From assembly GCA_002363155.1 (NCBI GenBank), contig DEWH01000026.1, positions 1 through 64,000 on the forward strand: a stretch of DNA of 64,000 bases, given 5' to 3'. This DNA comes from Ruminococcaceae bacterium UBA3215. Its GTDB lineage: Bacteria; Bacillota; Clostridia; Oscillospirales; Ruminococcaceae. The notes beneath the pieces were generated by a model that ran no database searches, had not been told where the DNA came from, and worked only from the letters and a program-made list of their open reading frames with translations. Shown piece by piece: positions 42,994 to 50,472 of this stretch (position 1 is the first letter of the stretch; every line of letters begins with the position of its first letter). The translations under genes were made by a program, and so were the position numbers.

Positions 42994-43022
42994 AGCGGTT
43001 CTCCTTTAATTGGTATATTAAC

Positions 43023-43051
43023 ATTATACTATATATCGACCGGTTTTTCAA
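43023..43051 (-). promoter_or_regulatory. Promoter of the WYL-regulator transcript
   Basis: On the minus strand, TTGAAA (43051-43046), 17 nt, TATAAT (43028-43023), 30 nt before the start at 42993. AAAGGAGAACC is the ribosome site. The remaining DNA to 43394 has no gene; it contains GGCTGC/GCAGCC arms near 43316-43347. Confidence 0.75.
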
Positions 43052-43362
43052 CAGCTTTTCTTTATTATACCACGATCTATGTGCAAATAAATCATATATG
43101 CGCATTCGCGCTCTCGGCTATATATTTCCTAATCATACCTGTCGGCACGGAAATGAGCCGAGTGCTTTAATGATGCTACTGATAACAATACAACCGTATT
43201 GCAATCTGCACAAGTAATCAGCCTCTCACTTGTAAGAATCCGACAAAAAAGTCAATACCCTAAAATGATATTTTTAAAAAATATTTAAGTCATGAAAAAT
43301 GAGTAACTTTAATAAGGCTGCCAACAATCGAAAATTTTTAGCAGCCGGTTTTATTTATTCAT

Positions 43363-43404
43363 CGCATACTGAGCCAAACGCCGAGGCGTTTGGCTCAGTA
43401 TGCG
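43363..43404. repeat. Perfect 42-nt inverted repeat at the IS110 remnant end
   Basis: Two exact 20-nt arms (starting CGCATACTGAGCC) around GA. The TGA stop codon of the transposase (43397-43395) lies inside the right arm, so the last codons and stop are part of the stem. Confidence 0.9.
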
Positions 43405-44135
43405 ATCATCGGTTGAATCGAAGCGTCATCCTGTTCATTCAGAACTTCACATACGCGTGCGTAATATATTTTCAGAAACTTGTTCGCTGCGGCTGTCATG
43501 TAAACAAAGTAATTTTTACCTTCGGATCTTTTCTTGTCGAGGAAACGATACACAGGCTCATTCTCCGGAGCAAGCTCCAGGTATGTATTTATAACAACGA
43601 ACAACACCTTTCTGAGCAGCGGCAATCCACGTTTGGAGATCCCGCCCGAGCCTGAAACGGTCTCTCCGGATTCAACTGTCTTTGAATCAAGTCCTGCAAA
43701 AGATTTAATACAGCGTCTGTTTCTGAATCGTCTGGGGTCGCCTATCTCAGCAATAAGCTGTGGGCAAAGCTTTTCTCCGACTCCGTACATTGCTCTGACA
43801 GTATCATATTCCGGCAAAGAAGAGGCTATATCCTGCATCTGTTTAGTGATCGTATTGCTGGCGGAAAGTATAGCTGTAAGCTCGTTTACAGAGTTTACGA
43901 TCAGATGGGATACGCCTTCGCTGAAAGGTAATGCACTGATAACTTTTCTTCCGAAGGAATGAATTTCGGCAGCCTTGGTATCCGAATAAGAGTATTTGTT
44001 TTTCCTGCACCAGCTGCGATACTTGATTTTGAATGCTGATAATGACAGCTTTGCAACACAATCACGATGCGGGAAGCTTCCGACAAAATCGACCCACTTG
44101 CCGTATCTTACGAAAGTGCAGAATTGCCCTCTCAA
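43395..44135 (-). pseudogene. IS110-family transposase, N-terminally truncated
   Basis: 246 codons. The C-terminal Transposase_20 domain is intact: VRAMYGVGEKLCPQLIAEIG, FAGLDSKTVESGE, GSGGISKRGLPLLRKVLF with the presumed catalytic Ser. The N-terminal RuvC-like DEDD domain is missing; homology begins around FPHRDCVAKLSLSAFKIKYR, after about 20 unrelated residues. IS110 enzymes need both domains, so this copy should be inactive. No left end, bridge-RNA region or flanking target repeat is recognised. Confidence 0.85.
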
Positions 44136-44211
44136 AAAGTGGCTCTTAAACGGGTATAGTTATGAAAACCTTTGGTATCATCTGATGATATTCCGTTACT
44201 GCGAGCTGAAT

Positions 44212-44540
44212 CCGTTAGCCTGCTATAATTTATTGTCAGAACGAACAATCAGAAGTGCTTTACCTTATTTTCTTTTGATGTATTCTACAAAGTTGCATTT
44301 TTATTGTGCGAAAAACGCTTTCAAAACACCTTGATTATTGAGAAGGGATAAATAGGACACAAAACAGTTTGGCAAATTTTGGTGCATAAACCGTTAGCCT
44401 GCTATAACCTATCGTCAGAAACAACAATCAGAAGTGCTTTGCATCATTTTCTTTTATCATATCCTATGAAATCACTAAAACAGGGTAGCCAAAAGTGCTT
44501 CCAAAACCCCTATAACTATGGAAGGGGCAAATAGGACGAT
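44212..44540. repeat. Diverged tandem direct repeat, period about 180 bp
   Basis: Unit 1 starts at 44212 and unit 2 at 44391, both with CCGTTAGCCTGCTATAA, then TC(A)GAA..AACAATCAGAAG and TGCTTT, ending with CAAAA..CC....A..GAAGGG.(A)AATAGGAC. A third, partial copy lies near 45258-45320 (CAAAGTTGC...CCCCTATTACTATGGAAGG). The function is unknown. They lie on the left side of the mobilizable element. No gene that I can support occurs between 44136 and 45765. Confidence 0.65.
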
Positions 44541-45621
44541 TACAGGTGATTGGAATGAGGAGCATTTTTGCCGGAAAGTATCTCCCATATCTGTCACAGC
44601 GTCCGTCAGCATTTATCTGTCAATGCATCTATGAAACGACCTGCGAAGTCATGCCGGTTATAGTTTGTCAGTGTTTCCGGTGCTGGTGAGCTGAAATGCA
44701 GTTCCAGTGTTATCCCCAATTAAGCTGCGTTCGGAACTTGTAAACACTTGTCATTATCACAGCACTTGACAGGTCACGGGGCTGAACATCATTTGTTGTG
44801 TACCCGTCGCAGCAGGAGATGTGATTACAGTTATCACTTTTCTCGTCAGCCGCGCCGAACACAGTATCGCAAAGTAGCACTATTTGTCCGCCACATAACA
44901 AAACCTGTCACGGCAGTAAATGCTCGTCTCCGGTTTATGCCTCCGAAAATAGGTAAACCCGCTGACATTGCTTTTCCGCTCATCAAGCAAAGCAGTATAT
45001 ACGGAGTAAACGGGCATCGGGTTCTATCCCTCATCGGACACGGAATTGCAGCACAATATCAATAGTCATTTGGTTAGATCACGCCGCTTCGGGACGAAAT
45101 ATGTATTTCTCTGTATGCTTGCATAAGTTGTACAGCGGTCAAAACTCAATGTTAACTTACCTCTCACTTGACCGGATTTATACTCACGGCAATCCGTCCG
45201 TCAGCTTGCAATCTGCACAATCGCAAGAGCACATCAACTTCGCTTTAGGTCAACATTCGCAAAGTTGCGATTTTGGGGTTCCAAAAACCGCCTCGAAGTC
45301 CCCTATTACTATGGAAGGAATAATTATTTCCTTTTCATTGTAAAAATCCGGTCACGAAATATCTGTCAACTTTGCTCTATCCCCGATTGGAGAGTGTTCG
45401 ATTGAGGTTTAATATAATCCATACCTGACTACTCCACCTCGCACCCGCTATATTATTCCTGAAAGGAAAGTGAATGCATCATGAAAACACTGCTTATATC
45501 ATCTCATAGCAGAAGCCCGTTCTTTGGCGCGTGCAGCTGCCGCGCACCATAGAACAAAAGCGCATACGCGCCGGAAATGTCCGAAAAATAAGGGTATGAA
45601 AATAACATCAGTTAGCAAGCA

Positions 45622-45737
45622 GAGAAAAATACCGGTATTTTTCTCAAACGGCGCTCATTTTTCGGCTACCCCCGAAAAATGTCAGCAAGGGAACCCAAAC
45701 CCTTTCTGCCGAGCCGATAATTCAGGCTTCGCCTGAA
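45622..45737. other. Candidate oriT region: three inverted repeats before mobC
   Basis: 45622-45645 is a perfect 24-nt palindrome (GAGAAAAATACC and its complement). 45656-45681 has 10-nt arms CATTTTTCGG/CCGAAAAATG around six bases. 45721-45737 has TTCAGGC-TTC-GCCTGAA. They lie directly upstream of mobC and relaxase genes, where oriT is normally found. No nic consensus is recognised, so this is inference. Confidence 0.45.
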
Positions 45738-45765
45738 ACAATGAACAGAGTCAAGGAGGTATGTT

Positions 45766-46104
45766 ATGGAGAGAAAGTTGAGAGGGAAGCGCAAGGAAGT
45801 TACCTTCACGCCGGAGGAATGGGAGCTTGTTGTTCAGCGAGCCGCTTCTGTATCTTTGAAGCCTGCGACTTTTATTCGGAGGATATCCGTAAATGGCTCG
45901 ATCACCGTGACGAACTTTTCCGAGGTGTCACGACTTCTGAACGGTCTGCGCATTATCGGCTCCAATATCAACCAGCTTGCAAAAAAGGCGAACGAGATCA
46001 ATAGCGTTTATGCCGCCGACTACAAAAAGATGAAGGAGGATTATGACACCTTATGCCGATACTTAAATCAATCGCTGTCCATTCTTCTGTCAACAAGTGC
46101 TTAA
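45766..46104 (+). CDS. mobC: Plasmid mobilization relaxosome protein MobC
   Basis: 112 residues. Ribbon-helix-helix type start (KEVTFTPEEWELVVQRAASV) followed by SLKPATFIRRISVNG, and the MobC-like block LRIIGSNINQLAKKANEIN. MobC binds at oriT and helps the relaxase open the DNA. I use the ATG at 45766, eight bases after GGAGG. Its 3' end overlaps the relaxase gene by 52 nt, typical of this gene pair. Confidence 0.88.
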   Translation: MERKLRGKRKEVTFTPEEWELVVQRAASVSLKPATFIRRISVNGSITVTNFSEVSRLLNGLRIIGSNINQLAKKANEINSVYAADYKKMKEDYDTLCRYLNQSLSILLSTSA

Positions 46105-47414
46105 GGTATGTGTTAAATCCTGACAAGACAGAAGATCTGCTTTATACATCTGCGCTGAATTGTTTATGCGACTCCGATGAAGCCTATCTCGATATGAAGA
46201 TGATATATGAAAACTATTCCGGGAAGAGTTACGAGGGAGGGGCGCTGAAAAGCGGTAAGAACCCCGTCAAGGCTATTCATTATATACAGTCATTCTCGCC
46301 GGACGAGAACATTACTCCCGAAACCGCACACAAGATAGCAAAAGCGTTCGTGAAGAAAACGTTTGGAGATGATGTGCAGGTCATAATAGCAACCCATTGT
46401 GACAAGGCTCATGTGCATTCCCACATAGTAATCAACAGTTATTCCGTGACCGGACGGAAGTATTACGATAACTGGAACAGCCGCGAACACGCCCGTGAAT
46501 ACTCCGACAGGGTATGTCAAGTCTATGGTATTCAGCCGCTTAAACGGCAGAAAGGAGGTAAGGGCGTAAAGTACAACGAATGGGAGCATCGCCGGAAGGG
46601 TACTTCATGGAAACAGCAGATATGCGCCGAGATTGATTCGCTCATAGGGGTAGTCGCAGATATCAACGAGCTGTACGCGGAGCTTGAAAAGAGGGGTTAT
46701 ACCATTAAGCACGGGAATGCTCCGGCAATTAAGGCAGAGGGTCAACAGAGGTTCGTGCGTTTTAAAACGCTGGGTGGAGAATACACCGAAGACAGGCTGC
46801 GCTCCCGTATACTTTGGAAGGACGGTTTAGGTAACGCCGCTTTGAGTACTTCTGCTGATAACCCGTCAGCGATACAGCAGCTATATATTAGCACCATTGA
46901 TCGGCTCCACATTCTGATAACCGAAGGCAAGAAGATTCCGCGCCCTTTGAACGCCGTTTTGCCGTATTTGCCTGATAATGACCGTGATGTGCATATTCTT
47001 TCGGCGCAATTATCGGTAATAAGCAGAAACGCTATCGGCTCCGTTGAAGAACTTGAACACAAAATGGAACATCTGAAAGAGGACTATGAAGGTGCTATTA
47101 AGCAGATAAATCCGGTAACAGCTGAAATCAGCCGATTAGAGGGTGTTATAGAGCAGTCGGAAAAGAATTTTTCTCTTTCCGACAAGGGTGATCTTTCGGA
47201 GGCTGAAAAGGTAATGCTGAATCTGTGCGGGCAGACGGTAAAAGGCAATGGTATTGCCAGCCGCGCCGATCTCGACCAGCTGAAAAAAGAGAAATCTGAA
47301 CTGGACGCGCGGTTGACGGAATTGAAGCACACCTTTGAAGCCAGCAAGAAGCAGTTTGAGATGTACCGCGAGATCGCTAATACCTATCACGACATTTGCG
47401 AGGGTCGCGGATAG
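46053..47414 (+). CDS. MOB_P-type relaxase, 3' end replaced by an inversion
   Basis: 453 codons as it stands. The N-terminal nuclease has the likely nicking Tyr19 (CLRYVLNP) and the metal triad region ATHCDKAHVHSHIVINS with His115, His120, His122 and His124. It would nick oriT and lead the strand into the recipient. The C-terminal part is coiled coil. The native frame ends at Gly451 (47405), and the last two residues before the stop come from inverted DNA. The missing 37-residue tail (DYISRLIAAEKEKK...KGLRR) is encoded on the minus strand at 49052-48939. Only the basic tail is lost, so some activity may remain. Confidence 0.9.
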   Translation: MPILKSIAVHSSVNKCLRYVLNPDKTEDLLYTSALNCLCDSDEAYLDMKMIYENYSGKSYEGGALKSGKNPVKAIHYIQSFSPDENITPETAHKIAKAFVKKTFGDDVQVIIATHCDKAHVHSHIVINSYSVTGRKYYDNWNSREHAREYSDRVCQVYGIQPLKRQKGGKGVKYNEWEHRRKGTSWKQQICAEIDSLIGVVADINELYAELEKRGYTIKHGNAPAIKAEGQQRFVRFKTLGGEYTEDRLRSRILWKDGLGNAALSTSADNPSAIQQLYISTIDRLHILITEGKKIPRPLNAVLPYLPDNDRDVHILSAQLSVISRNAIGSVEELEHKMEHLKEDYEGAIKQINPVTAEISRLEGVIEQSEKNFSLSDKGDLSEAEKVMLNLCGQTVKGNGIASRADLDQLKKEKSELDARLTELKHTFEASKKQFEMYREIANTYHDICEGRG

Positions 47415-48516
47415 AGGTGAGAAGTTTGTTGATCTCTTTCATAACAAGCTCTGCAAGCACGCAAGTACGAATGTAATGTGCGGAACACTCGCCGTAATGC
47501 CTCGAATAAGTTGAACATTTCAGGTTTTCCTTGTGCTTAGGCGTACCGTTACCCCGATTGAGATACAGTTTCTTACCGCAATCCGCGCAATAGACGATGC
47601 CGGAAAACGGATTCGGCTCCAGACACTTCTTCTGCGGTCTGCGCTTGCTCTCACGAAGCTGCTGAACGAGGTCATAGTCATGCTGTGAGATGATTGGCTC
47701 ATGCGTATTCTCAAATATCTGCCAGTCCTCTTTGGGCAAATCCACTCTTTTCTTGCACTTGTAAGACTTTTTTGTGGTCTTGAAGTTCACCGTGTGACCC
47801 ACATATTCAAGCCGTTCGAGAATGTCACAAACACTGCGGTGATCCCACTTTCCAAGCCCTTTGCCGGCTGCATAGACTGACGGAGTAGCTATTCCGTCCG
47901 CTGTGAGTATCTTAGCGATCTGTAACGGTCCGCGCCCTTCAATGCAAAGCCTGAATATCCGTTTAACTATACCGGCAGCATACTCGTCAATGACCCATAC
48001 ATTCTTGTCGTCCTCGGATTTCTTGTAGCCGTATGGTGGATTGACCGCCAGCGGCTTTCCGGACTGCCCTTTCGCCTTCAATACCGCTCTGACTTTGCGG
48101 CTTACATCTTTGGCAAAAAAGTCATTGAATACATTGCGGAACACCATCATGTCGTCAACCGACTTTGCCGTGTCAACATTGTCGTTTATAGCGATGTAGC
48201 GTACATCGTGGTCGGGGAATATGAGCTCGATGTACTGTCCGGTCATCAGATAATCGCGCCCGAGACGGGAAAGGTCTTTGGTGATGATAATGCCGATGTT
48301 GCCATTCTCCATGTCCTGCACCATGCGCTGAAAGTCCGGTCTGTTGAAATTCGTACCGCTCCAGCCGTCATCAATGTAGAACTGCGGATTAGGGAAACAG
48401 TTATCGTGAGCATATTTGAGCAGGATTTCCTTTTGATTTGTAATGCTGTTGCTTTCTCCCGCAAGCATATCGTCCTGCGAAAGTCGGCAATATAGCGCCG
48501 TTATCTTGTTTGTCAT
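47377..48516 (-). CDS. Large serine recombinase (TnpX-like), C-terminally split
   Basis: 379 codons. The resolvase domain has catalytic Ser13 (YCRLSQDD) and ITKDLSRLGRDYL; a recombinase domain (PPYGYKKSEDD...) and the zinc ribbon (YCADCGKKLY, with KCSTY...GEC) follow. Residues 1-371, up to SIRD, are native. The last eight (PRKCRDRY) come from the antisense of the relaxase because of the inversion. The missing 163-residue coiled-coil and DUF4368-like tail is at 49055-49546 on the plus strand; together they give 534 residues, a normal length. The zinc and coiled-coil parts of such enzymes control synapsis, so this form is likely inactive or altered. Confidence 0.92.
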   Translation of the reverse strand: MTNKITALYCRLSQDDMLAGESNSITNQKEILLKYAHDNCFPNPQFYIDDGWSGTNFNRPDFQRMVQDMENGNIGIIITKDLSRLGRDYLMTGQYIELIFPDHDVRYIAINDNVDTAKSVDDMMVFRNVFNDFFAKDVSRKVRAVLKAKGQSGKPLAVNPPYGYKKSEDDKNVWVIDEYAAGIVKRIFRLCIEGRGPLQIAKILTADGIATPSVYAAGKGLGKWDHRSVCDILERLEYVGHTVNFKTTKKSYKCKKRVDLPKEDWQIFENTHEPIISQHDYDLVQQLRESKRRPQKKCLEPNPFSGIVYCADCGKKLYLNRGNGTPKHKENLKCSTYSRHYGECSAHYIRTCVLAELVMKEINKLLTSIRDPRKCRDRY

Positions 48517-48570
48517 GCATTTCCTCCTTGTCCAACAAACAAGTCTGCGGTGGTATTCTTTTGCACCTTT

Positions 48571-48599
48571 ATTATAGCATATCGAGGATGAAATGTCAA
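48571..48599 (-). promoter_or_regulatory. Strong promoter of the recombinase gene
   Basis: On the minus strand, TTGACA (48599-48594), 17 nt, TATAAT (48576-48571): full consensus. It is 55 nt before the ATG at 48516, which follows AAGGAGG. It lies inside the inverted segment and so moves with the gene. Confidence 0.85.
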
Positions 48600-48656
48600 G
48601 GCTTTAAAGTTTTAATTTAATAAACCACCGCACTTGCTATTAAAATTAATCATCTG

Positions 48657-48848
48657 TTAATCATCTGTTTCGTCTAAATCCTGAATTATGAGCCTGCCGA
48701 CAACACCGGCAAGGGTTTCTTCACTTTCAAGGTTAAAGTGTACTCTTACCCTGTAGGTCGTATGCCCAATCTTGTACACGGAAACGGTGTCGGGGATAGT
48801 CTCCGGCTTATCTACGGCGGTATTCTGTGTGAGTTCATTTCTGATCAT
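48657..48848 (-). CDS. tnpW: TnpW-family small protein
   Basis: 63 residues from the ATG at 48848, preceded by AAGAGAGG; an in-frame start at 48875 would add nine residues without a site. The pattern KIGHTTYRVRVHFNLESEET with GVVGRLIIQD matches the transposon-encoded TnpW family found between relaxase and recombinase genes in Tn4451-like elements. Its role is unknown. It lies within the inverted segment, upstream of the recombinase on the same strand. Confidence 0.75.
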   Translation of the reverse strand: MIRNELTQNTAVDKPETIPDTVSVYKIGHTTYRVRVHFNLESEETLAGVVGRLIIQDLDETDD

Positions 48849-48938
48849 AAATCCTCTCTTTCTTGTGACCGGCAAGCCGTATATATCTTGGCTTGTCCGG
48901 TCTTGATGTTTCCTCTGCTAAACTTCATTGCCTAATGT

Positions 48939-49054
48939 TTATCTCCGCAGACCCTTCTTTTTCTGTATTACAGTCTGCTGTTCTTCCTTGGGTTCCTGCC
49001 TCTCTTCCTCCTTCTTCTCCTTTTCTGCCGCGATCAGACGGGATATGTAGTCAC
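48939..49054 (-). pseudogene. Displaced C-terminal tail of the relaxase
   Basis: Read on the minus strand from 49052, codons give DYISRLIAAEKEKK, then a Glu/Gln/Lys-rich run, ending KKKGLRR and TAA at 48939-48941. This is the usual basic tail of clostridial relaxases (..GDYISRLIEEE..). It continues in frame from Gly451 of the relaxase if the segment 47404-49054 is flipped back. It has no start of its own. Confidence 0.85.
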
Positions 49055-49546
49055 GACGAAGACAGCTTTGTGAAACTTTCAATGGAACATTCGGCTGCGA
49101 CTCACCTCGAAGATGTCAAGAAAGCCAAACGTCTTCTGACCAAGCATGAACGCCGGATCGACGAGCTCGACAAGCTGTTCACAAGGCTCTATGAGGACAA
49201 TGTTATGGGGAAGATCGACGATGAGCGCTTCTCGCAGATGTCAGTCGCTTACACGGACGAGCAGAAAAGGTTGAAAGAGGACGCTGAAAAGCTTCGGGCT
49301 CTCATTGACACACAGGAACAGAAAAGCAGTGACATATCCCGCTTTTTGCAGGCTGTCCGCAAGTATGAGTACATTACCGAACTCACCCCGAAAATCATGC
49401 ATGAGTTTGTAGATAAAATCATCGTGCATGAGCGGGACAAGTCCAGCAGACACCGCGAACAGGAAATTGAGATCTGTTTCAGATTTAAGGTTCTTGCCGT
49501 CACGATAATGCTCGACAGCAGGGAATACAACAAGAAAGCAGCGTGA
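49053..49546 (+). pseudogene. Displaced C-terminal part of the serine recombinase
   Basis: From 49055 the plus strand reads DEDSFVKLSM, then a coiled coil (KRLLTKHERRIDELDKLFTR, LYEDNVMGKIDDERFSQM), then ELTPKIMHEFVDKIIVHERD and a basic DUF4368-like end, stop at 49544-49546. This is the region missing from the recombinase at 47377-48516, and it joins in frame after Asp371. Frame upstream of 49053 is antisense to the relaxase tail and is not coding in this direction. Confidence 0.9.
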
Positions 49547-49594
49547 CATTCAGCCGTGCTGCTATAACTACAAGGGGAGAACTTCTATATCGGA

Positions 49595-49720
49595 ACTTAA
49601 CTCCCTGCGACCCCGCCAACCCCCTTTAAAAAAGGGTGCTGGACACCCTAAATAAATGCAGTATTTCAGAGCGCACAGCTATGGGCGGCTACCGACTGAA
49701 ATGCAGTGGGGTTGGTAAAG
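49595..49720. repeat. Composite intergenic repeat after the recombinase fragment
   Basis: GACCCCGCCAACCCCC, a T/A-loop hairpin and GCTGGACACCCTAAA are followed by ATGCAGTATTTCAGAG and CTGAAATGCAGTGGGG. It is the same two-module element as at 1-187 and 61.8 kb, in inverted orientation, and is placed in the same sense relative to the preceding gene. Confidence 0.75.
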
Positions 49721-49742
49721 ACTCCGTTCAGTAAATAACAAG

Positions 49743-49781
49743 AAAACAGCTTACAGAGATATTTTCTGCAAGCTGTTTTTG
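49743..49781 (+). terminator. Hairpin with T run
   Basis: AAAACAGCTT pairs with AAGCTGTTTT, with an inner CAGA/TCTG pairing, followed by TTG. It lies between the mobile element and mscL. Confidence 0.6.
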
Positions 49782-49843
49782 TATTCAGATGAATATAACT
49801 AACCGAGGTGGCGCACTTGTCGATAGAAGAATGTCGCTACGCA

Positions 49844-49915
49844 TCAGTTTAGGGTGTCCAGCCCCCTTTTTTAAAGGGGGTTGGCGGGGTCCGGGGCGGC
49901 GCCCCCGTCTGAAAA
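49844..49915. repeat. Copy of the GC-rich hairpin repeat after mscL
   Basis: TTTAGGGTGTCCAG, CCCCC/GGGGG hairpin and GGGGTCCGGGGCGGCGCCCC, then GTCTGAAAAATCTTGAAAATC. It is just past the 3' end of the minus-strand mscL gene. No gene lies in 49547-49952. Confidence 0.75.
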
Positions 49916-49952
49916 ATCTTGAAAATCTCAAAACCCTCTCAAAAACTCTCTC

Positions 49953-50441
49953 TTACTCTTTCTTATTCTGAGCGGCGAGGAGATCACGGATCTCGGTGAG
50001 GAGAACCTCTTCCTTAGAAGGCTCGGGCTCGGGAGCGGGCTTGGCTGCTGCGGCTTCTTCTTCCTTCTTCTTGCCGATGGACATGAGCTTATTGATAGAC
50101 TTCATCAGCAGGAAGATGATGAGAGCCATGATAAGGAAGTTGATCACGGTTGTGATGAAGTTGCCGTAGTTGAGGGACAGCGCAGCGACTTCTTCGGGTG
50201 TAAGTCCGTCGTAGTTTACCCACGGAAGCTTGATCATACCCGCGATCTCTGCGCCTCCGATAGAAGCGATAAGCGGATTGATGAAGTCGCTTGTGAGAGC
50301 GGTCACGATCCCTGAGAATGCGCCGCCTATCAGTACGCCGACTGCCATATCCATTACGTTGCCCTTAAGAGCAAACTCCTTGAATTCCTTAAAGAATCCC
50401 TTTCCCTTTTCTGCTGCGGCTTTTGCCTTGTTATCTGCCAT
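49953..50441 (-). CDS. mscL: Large-conductance mechanosensitive channel MscL
   Basis: 162 residues from the ATG at 50441, preceded by GGAGGATACATAAA. The N-terminal helix and first span FKEFALKGNVMDMAVGVLIG carry the MscL signature, followed by AFSGIVTALTSDFINPLI; the second span is FITTVINFLIMALIIFLLMK. The channel opens under membrane tension to release solutes after osmotic downshock. Relative to E. coli MscL there is an Ala/Pro/Glu-rich insert before the C-terminal helix (LLTEIRDLLAAQ). It is 31 nt after the SGNH lipoprotein gene and probably cotranscribed. Confidence 0.96.
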   Translation of the reverse strand: MADNKAKAAAEKGKGFFKEFKEFALKGNVMDMAVGVLIGGAFSGIVTALTSDFINPLIASIGGAEIAGMIKLPWVNYDGLTPEEVAALSLNYGNFITTVINFLIMALIIFLLMKSINKLMSIGKKKEEEAAAAKPAPEPEPSKEEVLLTEIRDLLAAQNKKE

Positions 50442-50472
50442 TTTATGTATCCTCCGTTTTTTATTTGACACC

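Larger units (their letters stand above)
44212..49560. mobile_element. Tn4451-like integrative mobilizable element, internally rearranged
   Basis: The element carries mobC, a MOB_P-type relaxase, a TnpW-family gene and a TnpX-type large serine recombinase, the gene set of Tn4451-like mobilizable transposons in Clostridia. There is no conjugation machinery, so transfer would need a helper. A 1.65-kb internal segment (47404-49054) is inverted and splits relaxase and recombinase. I could not place the ends: the left limit may be anywhere in 43.2-45.5 kb and the right limit near 49.55-49.6 kb. Confidence 0.7.

Noticed and set aside
44748..45065. A 105-codon plus-strand frame in the left part of the mobilizable element
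   Set aside because: No ribosome site, an Arg/His/Ser-rich composition typical of chance frames, and no recognisable domain.
45481..45552. A 23-codon frame starting MKTLLISSHSRS after a GGAAAG site, upstream of mobC, as a leader peptide
   Set aside because: It has no regulatory hairpin pattern after it and no recognisable peptide. The ribosome site is weak.
48893..49052. Upstream extension of the recombinase C-terminal frame on the plus strand
   Set aside because: This stretch is antisense to the relaxase tail, which explains it better; native coding starts at 49055.
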